Shown piece by piece: positions 26,884 to 35,070 of a DNA stretch of 64,000 nt. How positions within the stretch are numbered: position 1 is the stretch's first letter; the number at the start of each line of letters is the position of its first letter. Source of the DNA: Leeuwenhoekiella sp. MAR_2009_132 (GTDB lineage: Bacteria > Bacteroidota > Bacteroidia > Flavobacteriales > Flavobacteriaceae); NCBI RefSeq assembly GCF_000687915.1, contig NZ_JHZY01000002.1, positions 1,798,001 to 1,862,000 on the forward strand, given 5' to 3'. The notes under the pieces were generated by a model. The model was not told the DNA's origin and did no database searches. It saw nothing but the letters and a program-made list of their open reading frames with translations. A program made the position numbers and the translations under genes.

Positions 26884-28191
26884 TTACCTGGTTACCGGTT
26901 CTGCATATAAATCAAAATCTTCTGCTTCGGTAATCTTAACCCAGGTATATTCTCCGGTTTTTAAATAATGTGCCGTCGCATCAATCAAAACCTCATTATC
27001 TACATCTGGCGAATCAAATTCAGTACGGCCTACAAAGTAATTACCTTCTTTTCGGTCAATTACAATACGGTACTCCTTCCCTATTTTAGCTTGATTTAAT
27101 TCCCAGCTTATTTGTGACTGCAATGCCATAATCTCGTTAGCGCGCTCCATCTTAACTTCTTCAGGCACGTCATCTACCAGATTATAAGCGTGTGTATTTT
27201 CTTCGTGAGAATAGGTAAAACAACCTAAACGCTCAAAACGCATTTCTTTAACCCAGTCGCGTAATAATTCAAAATCTTCTTGCGTTTCACCCGGATAACC
27301 TACAATTAACGTAGTTCTAATGGTCATTTGCGGTACTTTCTCTCTAAAGGTCTTGAGAAGCGCATTGGTCTTTTCATACGTTGTGCCACGACGCATAGAC
27401 TTTAACAATTTAGTCGAAATGTGTTGTAATGGGATATCTATATAATTGCAAACCTTAGGTTCTTCAAGCATAACATCAAGCACATCTTCCGGGAAACCGG
27501 TGGGAAACGCATAATGCAGACGTATCCACTCAATACCTTCAACCTTTACTAACTCACGAAGCAATTTTGCTAAAGCGCGTTCCTTGTACAAATCAAGGCC
27601 GTAATAGGTTAAATCCTGTGCGATTAAGATTAACTCTTTAATTCCTTTTGCTGCAAGCTTTTCTGCTTCTATAACCAGATTCTCTATAGGCGTACTTTTA
27701 TGACCACCACGCATTAATGGGATTGCACAAAATGAACACGGTCTGTCACACCCTTCAGCGATTTTTAAATAAGCGTAGTTTTTTGGAGTCGTAGTTAAAC
27801 GTTCTCCTATTAATTCGTGCTTATAATCTGCACCTAACGCTTTTAAAAGTCCGGGAAGTTCAGTGGTTCCAAAATATTGATCAACATTGGGAATTTCCTT
27901 TTGCAAATCTGGTTTGTAGCGCTCAGATAAACATCCCGTCACAAAAACCTTATCAACAATACCGTCTTCCTTTTTCTGTACATACTCTAAAATGGTATTT
28001 ACAGACTCTTCTTTTGCGTTTGCAATAAACCCGCAGGTGTTAATAACCACAACATTACCTTCCTCCTCGTGTACTACTTCCTTATTGTTGGCACGCAGTT
28101 GTCCCATCAATACTTCACTGTCATAAACGTTCTTAGAGCAGCCCAGGGTTACTACGTTTATTTTGTTCTTCTTTAGGGTTTTAGTACGCAT
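26884..28191 (-). CDS. rimO: ribosomal protein S12 methylthiotransferase RimO
   Basis: The enzyme adds a methylthio group to the conserved aspartate of ribosomal protein uS12, using two Fe-S clusters and radical SAM chemistry. The N-terminal MTTase domain begins INVVTLGCSKNVYDSEVL with Cys18, and further cysteines occur in INTCGF and GCLSERY. The radical SAM motif C-x3-C-x2-C is in EGCDRPCSFCAIPLMRGGH. A C-terminal TRAM domain follows (about 370-435). I chose the ATG at 28191 (435 residues) over a TTG at 28215, because a -7 box occupies 28213-28220 and the upstream codons would fall at or before the transcription start. Closely divergent from the serine hydrolase gene. Confidence 0.94.
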   Translation of the reverse strand: MRTKTLKKNKINVVTLGCSKNVYDSEVLMGQLRANNKEVVHEEEGNVVVINTCGFIANAKEESVNTILEYVQKKEDGIVDKVFVTGCLSERYKPDLQKEIPNVDQYFGTTELPGLLKALGADYKHELIGERLTTTPKNYAYLKIAEGCDRPCSFCAIPLMRGGHKSTPIENLVIEAEKLAAKGIKELILIAQDLTYYGLDLYKERALAKLLRELVKVEGIEWIRLHYAFPTGFPEDVLDVMLEEPKVCNYIDIPLQHISTKLLKSMRRGTTYEKTNALLKTFREKVPQMTIRTTLIVGYPGETQEDFELLRDWVKEMRFERLGCFTYSHEENTHAYNLVDDVPEEVKMERANEIMALQSQISWELNQAKIGKEYRIVIDRKEGNYFVGRTEFDSPDVDNEVLIDATAHYLKTGEYTWVKITEAEDFDLYAEPVTR

Positions 28192-28212
28192 AAGGTTATT
28201 TATTTCGGGGCG

Positions 28213-28220
28213 CAAAGATA
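28213..28220 (-). promoter_or_regulatory. -7 promoter box of rimO
   Basis: On the minus strand this reads TATCTTTG, an exact TAnnTTTG match, 21 bases before the chosen rimO ATG at 28191. It overlaps the longer open frame, which argues against the TTG start at 28215. Confidence 0.55.
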
Positions 28221-28276
28221 AGATATTTTAAACCTTTTTAGTCTTAAATTGCTCTAATCTTAAATTCTGTTGATTT

Positions 28277-29350
28277 ATGAAATTTATAGTCGCTTTAATA
28301 GGACTGTCGTTACTTTGGTCGTGTTCCTCAGAAACAGATAACATTTATAGGCCAGAAATTGAAGAAAATCTATACTTTCCACCCATAACCGGCTCATCCT
28401 GGGAAACTTTAAATCCTGTTAATTTAGGTTGGAATGCCGCCGGAATCACCGAATTAGAAACTTTTCTTCAACAAACAAATACAGAAGCTTTTATAATTCT
28501 CGTAAATGGAAAAATTGCTTTTGAATCCTATTATAATGGAAGTGCTGCAACAGATTTATTCACCTGGAATTCTGCCGGAAAAACACTGACTGCATTTACA
28601 GTAGGTATAGCCCAGCAACAAGGTCATCTCGATCTCAAAGATAAAACAACTGATCATTTAGGTCGTGGATGGACGTCAATGACTGCTGAACAAGAAGACG
28701 CAATTACACTAAGCAACCAACTTACAATGACTTCCGGTGGAGATTTTACCGCAGGCGATACCGGTTGTTATGATGCAAATTGTCTCAATTATCGTTCTGC
28801 ACCAGGCACCGAATGGTATTATTACAACGCCTATTACACCCTATTACAACCGGTTTTAGATGCAACAACTCCCGCAGGGTTTAACTCCTTTTTTACAACT
28901 GAATTAAAAGACAAAATAGGATTAGATGGTCGCTGGATAACTTTAGGCTATAACAATATCTATTTTAGTACGGCACGTGGAATGGCGCGTTTTGGTCTGC
29001 TTAATTTAAATAAAGGAAACTGGGATTCTACTGAAATTTTAAATCTTGAATATTGGGAAAAGATGACTTCAACCTCTCAAGAACTCAATCCCAGTTACGG
29101 CTATCTCTGGTGGCTCAACGGGAAGTCAGGTTATAAACTTCCCGGTTCTACCCAGACCTTCACCGGTAAACTAATTCCTAATGCTCCCGATGATCTTATT
29201 GCAGGGCTGGGCGCCAATGATAAAAAACTTTACGTAATCCCCAGTAAAAATATGGTGATTGTACGATTAGGACCAGCAGCAAATGAAGAAGATCTGAGAC
29301 CAACTTCTTACGATAATGACCTATGGGAAAAGCTAAATAAAGTTTTTTAA
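28277..29350 (+). CDS. beta-lactamase-family serine hydrolase, lipoprotein
   Basis: The 357-residue lipoprotein (lipobox LLWSC, Cys16) is of the class C beta-lactamase/penicillin-binding-protein-like serine hydrolase superfamily. The nucleophile motif is S99-x-x-K102 in WNSAGKTLTAF, and the second motif is a YYN within WYYYNAYY (183-190). The usual KTG-like third motif is not clear; LPGSTQTFTGK near 292-302 may replace it. Members include esterases, D-aminopeptidases and D,D-peptidases, so the substrate cannot be deduced. It is convergent with the amidase gene, 17 bases away, with no hairpin between them. Confidence 0.85.
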   Translation: MKFIVALIGLSLLWSCSSETDNIYRPEIEENLYFPPITGSSWETLNPVNLGWNAAGITELETFLQQTNTEAFIILVNGKIAFESYYNGSAATDLFTWNSAGKTLTAFTVGIAQQQGHLDLKDKTTDHLGRGWTSMTAEQEDAITLSNQLTMTSGGDFTAGDTGCYDANCLNYRSAPGTEWYYYNAYYTLLQPVLDATTPAGFNSFFTTELKDKIGLDGRWITLGYNNIYFSTARGMARFGLLNLNKGNWDSTEILNLEYWEKMTSTSQELNPSYGYLWWLNGKSGYKLPGSTQTFTGKLIPNAPDDLIAGLGANDKKLYVIPSKNMVIVRLGPAANEEDLRPTSYDNDLWEKLNKVF

Positions 29351-29367
29351 AAATTTATAATTAATTA

Positions 29368-31014
29368 CTATTCCTCATAATCCACAGGAGTTTTTCTCAT
29401 ATTAGAAATGGTCTCATAAGCATACGCCAGTTCCAGAAGTTTTGCTTCAGACAGCGTTGGTGCAATAAAGGTAAGTCCCATTGGCTGATTGGTTTCTTTA
29501 TACCCCATAGGAACTGTAATCGCAGGATACTTCGCCACGGCAGCAAAACCAGCCATATAGTTATTTATAGAAAGTACTGCATCGAGGTTATTTGCTTTAA
29601 TGGGTTCATCAAAAAACTGTCTTCCGTTGCGTTCTAAAATATCTTTAATCGCCGTGAATTCTTCAGTAGAGGCAGAATCGGCAAGTACTCCGTAAAGTAG
29701 TTCTTGACCGTACGGCATACGGATTAGAGAATCTTCTTTGTTATACGCGGTAATGTCGTTCAAATCTTTTACAGCTAGGGTTTTCGCTCCGTATTTAGAA
29801 ATATAATCCGGTAAGTCTTTTTGCATATCGAGATTCAATAACCGTAAAAACTGAGGTAAATCAATTTCTGAGCGTTCAAGTTCAATTAAAGTGGCACCGG
29901 CATCTTTTAAAGCATTTACTGCCTGAACATACAACGTATCTTCATAACTCTTATAATAACCCAGTCGCTTTCCTTTTAAATATTCAGAAGCATTAAGGTT
30001 CTTTAATGCCAAAACATAATCTGTTTTTGGAGCCTTTAAAGAAACTGCTTTAGCATCTTCATCATCAAAACCTGTCATCGCCTGTAGCAAAATTGCATTA
30101 TCAATAACCGAGCGTGTCATTGGCCCGGGAGTGTCTAGCGTACTGGATATAGGAACGATTCCGCCACGAGAAAGCAAGCCAATCGTAGGTTTTAAACCTA
30201 CAACCGAATTTGAACTGGAAGGTGAAAGTATAGAGCCACTGGTTTCTGAACCTACTGCAGCTACCGCAAAATTTGCTGCCATAGAAACTCCACTCCCAGA
30301 GCTTGAACCACCGGTATCATGAATTTTCCGGCCGTAAGGGTTTAAGGTTTGGCCACCAATAGCCGAATACCCACTTGGGCAATCGTTACAAAAGAAATAC
30401 GCCCACTCACTTAAGTTTGCCTTTCCTAAAATTAGCGCTCCGTTTGCTTTAAGTTGTTTGGTTATAAAGGCATCTTCAGCGTTGTTATTTTCAAAAACAA
30501 CTGCTCCGGCTGTAGTGGGCATTCCCGATGCATTGATATTATCTTTCAACAAAATTGGCATTCCGTGAATAGAATACATATCTACCAAAAGCTTTTCCTG
30601 TAAATCAAGCGTTCTAGCCTCTGCAACCACATTAGGATTTAATGCGATAACCGAATTTAAAGATAGGTCATTATTACGATCGTATTTTTTAATTCGGCTT
30701 AAATAAAATAAAACCAAATCTTCATAACTCAATTTGCCATCTACTATAGCTCGCTGAATTTCAGGTATTGTTCTTTCAAAAGCTAACATTTTTACTCTGG
30801 CATAATCCGCATCAGTAAATTGAGCTAAGTCTTCGTTGAAAGGCTCCCAAAGTTTATCAAAGTTTAAAACCTTAGAGTCTAAAACTGCAAATTCGCGTTC
30901 TTTAACTGTTGTATCATTTACAGTTTCTGTAATTGCAGCTGAAGTGCTAGAATTTGAACTTTCTTTACACGAGACCATTGCACAAAGTGCTAGTAGAAGT
31001 AGTATTCTTTTCAT
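29368..31014 (-). CDS. amidase (amidase signature family), lipoprotein
   Basis: This 548-residue amidase hydrolyses an unknown amide, using the Ser-cisSer-Lys triad. The lysine is at 157 in LLKDNINASG; the cis-serine lies in GGSSSGSG near 235-242, and the nucleophile serine is in GSETSGSIL near 255-263. The ATG at 31014 is preferred over a TTG at 31026, because it gives a compact lipoprotein signal (MKRILLLLALCAMVSC, Cys16). The protein is therefore anchored in the envelope rather than cytosolic, unlike the GatA subunit it resembles. It is monocistronic, downstream of the ftsY terminator. Confidence 0.9.
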   Translation of the reverse strand: MKRILLLLALCAMVSCKESSNSSTSAAITETVNDTTVKEREFAVLDSKVLNFDKLWEPFNEDLAQFTDADYARVKMLAFERTIPEIQRAIVDGKLSYEDLVLFYLSRIKKYDRNNDLSLNSVIALNPNVVAEARTLDLQEKLLVDMYSIHGMPILLKDNINASGMPTTAGAVVFENNNAEDAFITKQLKANGALILGKANLSEWAYFFCNDCPSGYSAIGGQTLNPYGRKIHDTGGSSSGSGVSMAANFAVAAVGSETSGSILSPSSSNSVVGLKPTIGLLSRGGIVPISSTLDTPGPMTRSVIDNAILLQAMTGFDDEDAKAVSLKAPKTDYVLALKNLNASEYLKGKRLGYYKSYEDTLYVQAVNALKDAGATLIELERSEIDLPQFLRLLNLDMQKDLPDYISKYGAKTLAVKDLNDITAYNKEDSLIRMPYGQELLYGVLADSASTEEFTAIKDILERNGRQFFDEPIKANNLDAVLSINNYMAGFAAVAKYPAITVPMGYKETNQPMGLTFIAPTLSEAKLLELAYAYETISNMRKTPVDYEE

Positions 31015-31043
31015 ATAATTTTTCAATTTTCAACTAAAATACA

Positions 31044-31074
31044 AAAAGGCATCTCACAAATGTGGATGCCTTTT
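31044..31074 (-). terminator. intrinsic terminator after ftsY
   Basis: AAAAGGCATC and GATGCCTTTT pair perfectly, enclosing a smaller CAC/GTG stem with an AAAT loop. Read on the minus strand the hairpin ends in a U-rich tail, about 27 bases after the ftsY stop codon. Confidence 0.85.
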
Positions 31075-31100
31075 AAAATTTTATAAGTGTACTTAAAGTT

Positions 31101-32054
31101 TTAAACTCTAAAAAATGAATCTACAAATTCAATCTTATTAAAAACCTGTAAATCTTCAATACCTTCTCCCACACCTATATATTTTACGGGAATCTGAAAT
31201 TGATCACTTATCCCGATAACAACACCCCCTTTTGCTGTTCCGTCTAATTTAGTAACTGCAAGTGCAGTAACCTCAGTAGCTGCTGTAAACTGCTTAGCCT
31301 GTTCAAAAGCATTCTGACCGGTAGAACCATCTAAAACCAATAATACTTCATCTGGAGCATCATTAATCACTTTTTGCATCACCCGTTTAACTTTAGTCAA
31401 CTCATTCATTAAGTTAACCTTATTATGTAAACGACCTGCTGTATCAATAATAACGACATCTGCGTCCATTTTTACAGCACTCTGCACAGTATCAAAAGCT
31501 ACTGAAGCAGGATCACTACCCATTTGTTGCTTTACAATAGGTACATCTACACGATCTGCCCAAATTTGAAGTTGATCAATTGCAGCTGCTCTAAAGGTAT
31601 CGCCGGCACCTAAAACCACTTTAAGACCTTTTTTCTTAAACTGGTAGGCGAGCTTTCCTATTGTCGTAGTTTTACCTACACCATTAACGCCAACAACCAT
31701 AATAACATACGGTTTTTTTGCAGGAACTGAAAAGTCTGTAGCATCACCGCTGTTAGTCTCACTCATTAACCCGGCAATCTCTTCTCTAAGAATAGCGTTT
31801 AACTCATCGGTACCTAAGTATTTATCTCTTGAAACACGGGCTTCAATACGATTTATAATCTTAATCGTAGTAGCTACACCCACATCGCTAGAAACCAGCA
31901 CATCTTCTAGATTATCTAAAACATCATCATCAACCTTATTCTTACCGGCTACAGCTTTACCTAACTTACTTAAAAAGTTAGTATTTGTTTTCTCCAGACC
32001 TTTGTCTAGCGTTTCTTTTTTTTCTTTGGAAAATATTTTCTTTAAAAAACTCAT
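31101..32054 (-). CDS. ftsY: signal recognition particle receptor FtsY
   Basis: The SRP receptor GTPase delivers ribosome-nascent chain complexes to the translocon. This is a compact 317-residue version: a short basic N-terminal helix (MSFLKKIFSKEKKE) replaces the long acidic A domain of E. coli FtsY. The NG domain follows, with the P-loop GVNGVGKTTTIGKLA at 122-136, DTFRAAAIDQL, the G3 motif DTAGRLHNK, and TKLDGTAKGG as the G4 region. The C-terminus KYIGVGEGIEDLQVFNKIEFVDSFF is typical. It is flanked on both sides by terminators (31044-31074 and 32131-32165), so it forms its own unit. Confidence 0.96.
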   Translation of the reverse strand: MSFLKKIFSKEKKETLDKGLEKTNTNFLSKLGKAVAGKNKVDDDVLDNLEDVLVSSDVGVATTIKIINRIEARVSRDKYLGTDELNAILREEIAGLMSETNSGDATDFSVPAKKPYVIMVVGVNGVGKTTTIGKLAYQFKKKGLKVVLGAGDTFRAAAIDQLQIWADRVDVPIVKQQMGSDPASVAFDTVQSAVKMDADVVIIDTAGRLHNKVNLMNELTKVKRVMQKVINDAPDEVLLVLDGSTGQNAFEQAKQFTAATEVTALAVTKLDGTAKGGVVIGISDQFQIPVKYIGVGEGIEDLQVFNKIEFVDSFFRV

Positions 32055-32130
32055 CGTATTCAGGATGCATTTGTTAGCACTGCAAAGGTATTCTCTTTAA
32101 GACTATTTAGAAACCTCAAAAATAAAAAAT

Positions 32131-32165
32131 AAAAAAGCCGTCACGCATAGCGTAACGGCTTTGAA
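32131..32165 (-). terminator. intrinsic terminator after the rpmB-rpmG-DUF4295 operon
   Basis: AAAGCCGT (32134-32141) pairs with ACGGCTTT (32155-32162). An inner ACGC/GCGT stem sits across one mismatch, with a loop of ATA. An A-run at 32131-32136 becomes a U-tract on the minus strand. It lies about 20 bases after the DUF4295 stop codon. Confidence 0.85.
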
Positions 32166-32182
32166 GATATCTATAAAAGATA

Positions 32183-32335
32183 TTATTTTTTATCTAAAAA
32201 CTCACCTACAGCTTCTGGAGCCATAACAGCTTCAACGAATGTGTAAGCACCTGTTTTAGGAGATTTCACCATTTTAATGGCTTTGGTCAAACGTTTAGAC
32301 CCTGTCTGTAATGTTGCTACTGATTTCTTTGCCAT
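32183..32335 (-). CDS. DUF4295 family small ribosome-associated protein
   Basis: This 50-residue basic protein was found by reading the gap after rpmG. It begins MAKKSVATLQTGSKRLTKAI and ends EAVGEFLDKK, with stop TAA at 32183-32185. It matches the DUF4295 family, which is restricted to Bacteroidota and almost always encoded beside rpmG and rpmB. From memory, cryo-EM of a Flavobacterium ribosome assigned a protein of this type to the large subunit as bL38; that assignment should be checked. It starts 3 bases after the rpmG stop codon, so it shares the operon. A terminator follows directly. Confidence 0.9.
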   Translation of the reverse strand: MAKKSVATLQTGSKRLTKAIKMVKSPKTGAYTFVEAVMAPEAVGEFLDKK

Positions 32336-32338
32336 GTC

Positions 32339-32521
32339 TTATTTTATTTCTTTGTGAACAGTCATTTTATTCAAGATAGGATTGAATTTTTTCAATTCCA
32401 TTCTATCTGGGGTATTCTTTTTGTTCTTAGTGGTAATATAACGAGAAGTTCCTGGTTTACCAGAAGCCTTATGCTCTGTGCACTCTAAAATTACCTGTAC
32501 TCTATTGCCTTTCTTTGCCAT
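32339..32521 (-). CDS. rpmG: 50S ribosomal protein L33
   Basis: The 60-residue protein bL33 of the large ribosomal subunit begins [18 protein letters not shown] and contains [19 protein letters not shown], then ELKKFNP and the C-terminal HKEIK. No paired CxxC zinc motifs are present (only Cys14), so it is the zinc-independent form. It lies between rpmB (23 bases upstream) and the DUF4295 gene (3 bases downstream) in the standard Bacteroidota order. Confidence 0.97.
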   Translation of the reverse strand: MAKKGNRVQVILECTEHKASGKPGTSRYITTKNKKNTPDRMELKKFNPILNKMTVHKEIK

Positions 32522-32544
32522 AATTGCTGGTCGTTATACTGTTA

Positions 32545-32784
32545 TTACTTTTTAAGAAAGCCTTTAGCGCGTGCTTCTTTAAGCACTGCAGTAATCCCCT
32601 TCTTATTTATATTTTTAAGAGCGGCAGTAGAAATTTTTAATGTTACCCACTTATCCTCCTCCGGAATGTAAAAACGTTTTTTGATTAAATTGGCATCAAA
32701 TTTACGCTTTGTCTTATTCATCGCGTGAGAAACATTATTCCCTACCATTGCTTTTTTGCCCGTAAGCTCACAAACTCTTGACAT
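32545..32784 (-). CDS. rpmB: 50S ribosomal protein L28
   Basis: The 79-residue protein bL28 has the recognisable opening MSRVCELTGKKAMVGNNVSH, followed by NKTKRKFDANLIKKRFY and KWVTLKISTAALKNINKKG. It is the first gene of a three-gene ribosomal operon, driven by the promoter at 32825-32855. Single Cys5 only, so no zinc-finger form. Confidence 0.97.
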   Translation of the reverse strand: MSRVCELTGKKAMVGNNVSHAMNKTKRKFDANLIKKRFYIPEEDKWVTLKISTAALKNINKKGITAVLKEARAKGFLKK

Positions 32785-32824
32785 GATTCTAAAACTTTAT
32801 ATTGTGTTACTGAAAAACAGGGTG

Positions 32825-32855
32825 CAAATTTACACAACTTAAACAAGTTGAACAA
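32825..32855 (-). promoter_or_regulatory. promoter of the rpmB-rpmG-DUF4295 operon
   Basis: On the minus strand TTG (32853-32855), 20 bases, then TAAATTTG (32825-32832) fit the Bacteroidota promoter pattern well. The -7 box is 40 bases upstream of the rpmB ATG. The whole element lies in the 80-base gap after the CinA gene. Confidence 0.65.
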
Positions 32856-32864
32856 CTTTAAACA

Positions 32865-34112
32865 CTAGTTTTTTAAAATTTCTTTTTGAATAAGCTCAAA
32901 AGCTTTGTTCACACTCTTTGAAATCACACGCTCGCGATGATTTCCCATTTTAAATTCGACTGAAAAAACTTTTTCGGGAGTAGCTATTCCTATGAAAACG
33001 GTACCTACTTCTGCGTCTGAATCTCCTTTTAAAGGTCCTGCATTACCGGTTGTTGAAATTGCATAGTCAGATTTATACCAGTTACGCACTGCTACCGCCA
33101 TGGCTTCTGCAACTTCTGCACTTACTACAGAGTGTTTATCTATAAGCTCCTGATCTATTTTTAAAAGCTCAACTTTTGAATGCGTTGCATAGGTTACCAT
33201 ACCTCCTTTAAAATATGCCGACGCCCCGGGAATTGCGGTAATTGCAGCTGCAATTTGACCACCAGTACAACTTTCTGCAACAGCTAATGTTTTATTTTTT
33301 AATTTAAATAAATCTGCAACTACTGCTTCAATAGATTCTGCATCGTCATAGCCAATGATGATATCGCCTATAAGTTCATTTAGTAAAGCAATCTGTTTAT
33401 CTAGATTCTCAATCAAGACTGCTTTATCTGCTCCCTTAGTTGACAATCGTAACCGCACCTTACCCAAAGCTGGCAAATAGGCTAATTTGATGTCTGAAGG
33501 CAGGTTGTTCTCCCATTCTTCAATCGTATTTGCAATCTCGCTTTCACCTACTCCATACGTCTGCAGAGTACGGTGCACAATAAAGGGTCTGTTAAATTCT
33601 TTTTGTAACCTCGGGATTATCTCTTCAGTCAAAATTGACTTCATTTCAAAAGGTACACCGGGCATAGATATAAATACGGTGTTGCCAGACTGCAACCACA
33701 TTCCCGGAGCAGTACCGTAAGTATTTTTTAAAACCGAGGCCTTACTGGGAATCATAGCCTGACTGCGATTTGCCGGTAATATAGGTCGGTTAACGTGATG
33801 CTTAAATAGGTGTTCGACATGCTCTAAAACCTCAGCATTTTCAACCAGTATATCCTCAAAATACTCGCACAGCGTATGTTTTGTAATATCATCTTTAGTT
33901 GGCCCAAGCCCCCCGGTTAGAATAACGAGATCTACAGTTTTTTCGGCAGCTGCAAGACTATCTAGAATATGCTGCCTATCATCAGATATTGATGACATTT
34001 GATATACTTCTATACCTATTTTATCAAGCTCTTTTGCTATAAATGCGGAATTTGTATCTACAATTTGCCCTATAAGAATTTCATCTCCTATGGTAATGAT
34101 ATGTGCCCGCAT
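32865..34112 (-). CDS. CinA family protein, nicotinamide-nucleotide amidohydrolase type
   Basis: The two-domain protein has an N-terminal MoCF-like domain (HIITIGDEILIGQIVDTN, residues 3-20; VILTGGLGPTKDD near 63-75) and a C-terminal amidohydrolase domain (AVAESCTGGQIAAAITAIPGAS near 277-298; ISTTGNAGPLKGD near 352-364). The family deamidates NMN in pyridine-nucleotide salvage and has a pyrophosphatase activity linked to the N-terminal domain. The ATG at 34112 (415 residues) overlaps the Hpt stop codon as TAATG. A longer frame from TTG at 34124 is less likely. It is the last gene of a five-gene leftward operon. Confidence 0.92.
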   Translation of the reverse strand: MRAHIITIGDEILIGQIVDTNSAFIAKELDKIGIEVYQMSSISDDRQHILDSLAAAEKTVDLVILTGGLGPTKDDITKHTLCEYFEDILVENAEVLEHVEHLFKHHVNRPILPANRSQAMIPSKASVLKNTYGTAPGMWLQSGNTVFISMPGVPFEMKSILTEEIIPRLQKEFNRPFIVHRTLQTYGVGESEIANTIEEWENNLPSDIKLAYLPALGKVRLRLSTKGADKAVLIENLDKQIALLNELIGDIIIGYDDAESIEAVVADLFKLKNKTLAVAESCTGGQIAAAITAIPGASAYFKGGMVTYATHSKVELLKIDQELIDKHSVVSAEVAEAMAVAVRNWYKSDYAISTTGNAGPLKGDSDAEVGTVFIGIATPEKVFSVEFKMGNHRERVISKSVNKAFELIQKEILKN

Positions 34113-34453
34113 TACATCTTCCAATCTTTGCGCATTTCTACAATCGCATTATTTGTTAATTCTATAATAGTATCTAATTGAGGACGTATTACCGAAGTAG
34201 GTTTTCCGCTATCTGCCCAGCGCTCCATCGCTGAAATTTCACGTATAAGATCTATCCCGAACATTTCGAGATTAGGTTTCATCTTATGTGCAAATTGATA
34301 GGCCATTTTATGATTATCATTATCAATGGCCATTTTCATACTTTCTAAATCTGGCGGGATTTCAGAAAGAAAAGCCTCTACAACCGTTTTCATAAATTCT
34401 TTGTCACCACCAGACATATCTTCTAGCTGGTATAAGTCATAATGTGTAGGCAT
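34112..34453 (-). CDS. stand-alone Hpt (histidine phosphotransfer) domain protein
   Basis: The 113-residue four-helix protein carries the phosphorylatable histidine at residue 56 in YQFAHKMKPNLEMFG, the standard Hpt context. It should relay phosphate between a hybrid kinase and a response regulator in a phosphorelay. No kinase or receiver gene is within this window; neighbours are metabolic and DNA-maintenance genes. It overlaps CinA by one base and starts 2 bases after the FAH-family gene, so it is co-transcribed with housekeeping functions. Confidence 0.88.
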   Translation of the reverse strand: MPTHYDLYQLEDMSGGDKEFMKTVVEAFLSEIPPDLESMKMAIDNDNHKMAYQFAHKMKPNLEMFGIDLIREISAMERWADSGKPTSVIRPQLDTIIELTNNAIVEMRKDWKM

Positions 34454-34455
34454 GG

Positions 34456-35067
34456 TTATTTAATATTTAGGGTGAATGATTCTTGGGAGTTTAGGTATCC
34501 GGTTAATTTATCATCTATAGCAACAGGCCCAACTCCTGCAGGGGTTCCTGTAAATAGGATATCTCCTATTTTTAAAGTCATATATTGAGAAACATATGCG
34601 ATTAACGTATCAATATCATAGACCATATCCGCAGTGTTTCCTGATTGTACAATTTTATCATTTTTTTTCAAATGAAAATCTATATCGCGTAAATCTTTAA
34701 AATTTTCTTTATTAATCCACTCGCCTATTACAGCAGAGCCATCAAAAGCCTTAGCTTTTTCCCAGGGATGTCCTTTAGCTTTGCACTCTCGTTGTAAATC
34801 TCTTGCTGTAAAATCTATGCCTAAACCAATTTCATTATAATACTTATGAGCAAATTTAGGCGCTATATATTTCCCAAGCCTGTTTATACGCACTAATACT
34901 TCAACTTCATAATGTACCTCATTTGTAAATTCAGGGATCACAAAGGGATGTTTATTAAGTAGGACAGCAGAATCAGGTTTTAAATAAAACAGAGGCTCTT
35001 TAGGGGTTTCGCTGTTTAACTCTTTAATGTGTTCGCTATAATTCTGCCCTATACATATAATTTTCAT
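34456..35067 (-). CDS. fumarylacetoacetate hydrolase family protein
   Basis: This 203-residue single-domain FAH-fold enzyme begins MKIICIGQNYSEHIKEL. Metal-binding acidic residues are in VHYEVEVLVRINR near 47-59 and GLGIDFTARDLQ near 82-93. KAFDGSAVIGEW and ILFTGTPAGVGPV (near 168-180) are characteristic. Family members include hydrolases of acylpyruvates, oxaloacetate decarboxylases and hydratases of aromatic catabolism, so substrate is uncertain. The small size suggests acylpyruvase/oxaloacetate-type. It is the third gene of the exonuclease-to-CinA operon. Confidence 0.85.
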   Translation of the reverse strand: MKIICIGQNYSEHIKELNSETPKEPLFYLKPDSAVLLNKHPFVIPEFTNEVHYEVEVLVRINRLGKYIAPKFAHKYYNEIGLGIDFTARDLQRECKAKGHPWEKAKAFDGSAVIGEWINKENFKDLRDIDFHLKKNDKIVQSGNTADMVYDIDTLIAYVSQYMTLKIGDILFTGTPAGVGPVAIDDKLTGYLNSQESFTLNIK

Positions 35068-35070
35068 AAA

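Noticed and set aside
26875..26895. GTAACCA / TGGTTAC inverted repeat as a terminator between the CarboxypepD_reg-like gene and rimO
   Set aside because: The stem is only 7 bases, has no T-tract and runs into the rimO coding end.
28192..28215. Longer RimO start (TTG at 28215)
   Set aside because: It coincides with a TATCTTTG -7 box, which would place the codons at or before the transcription start.
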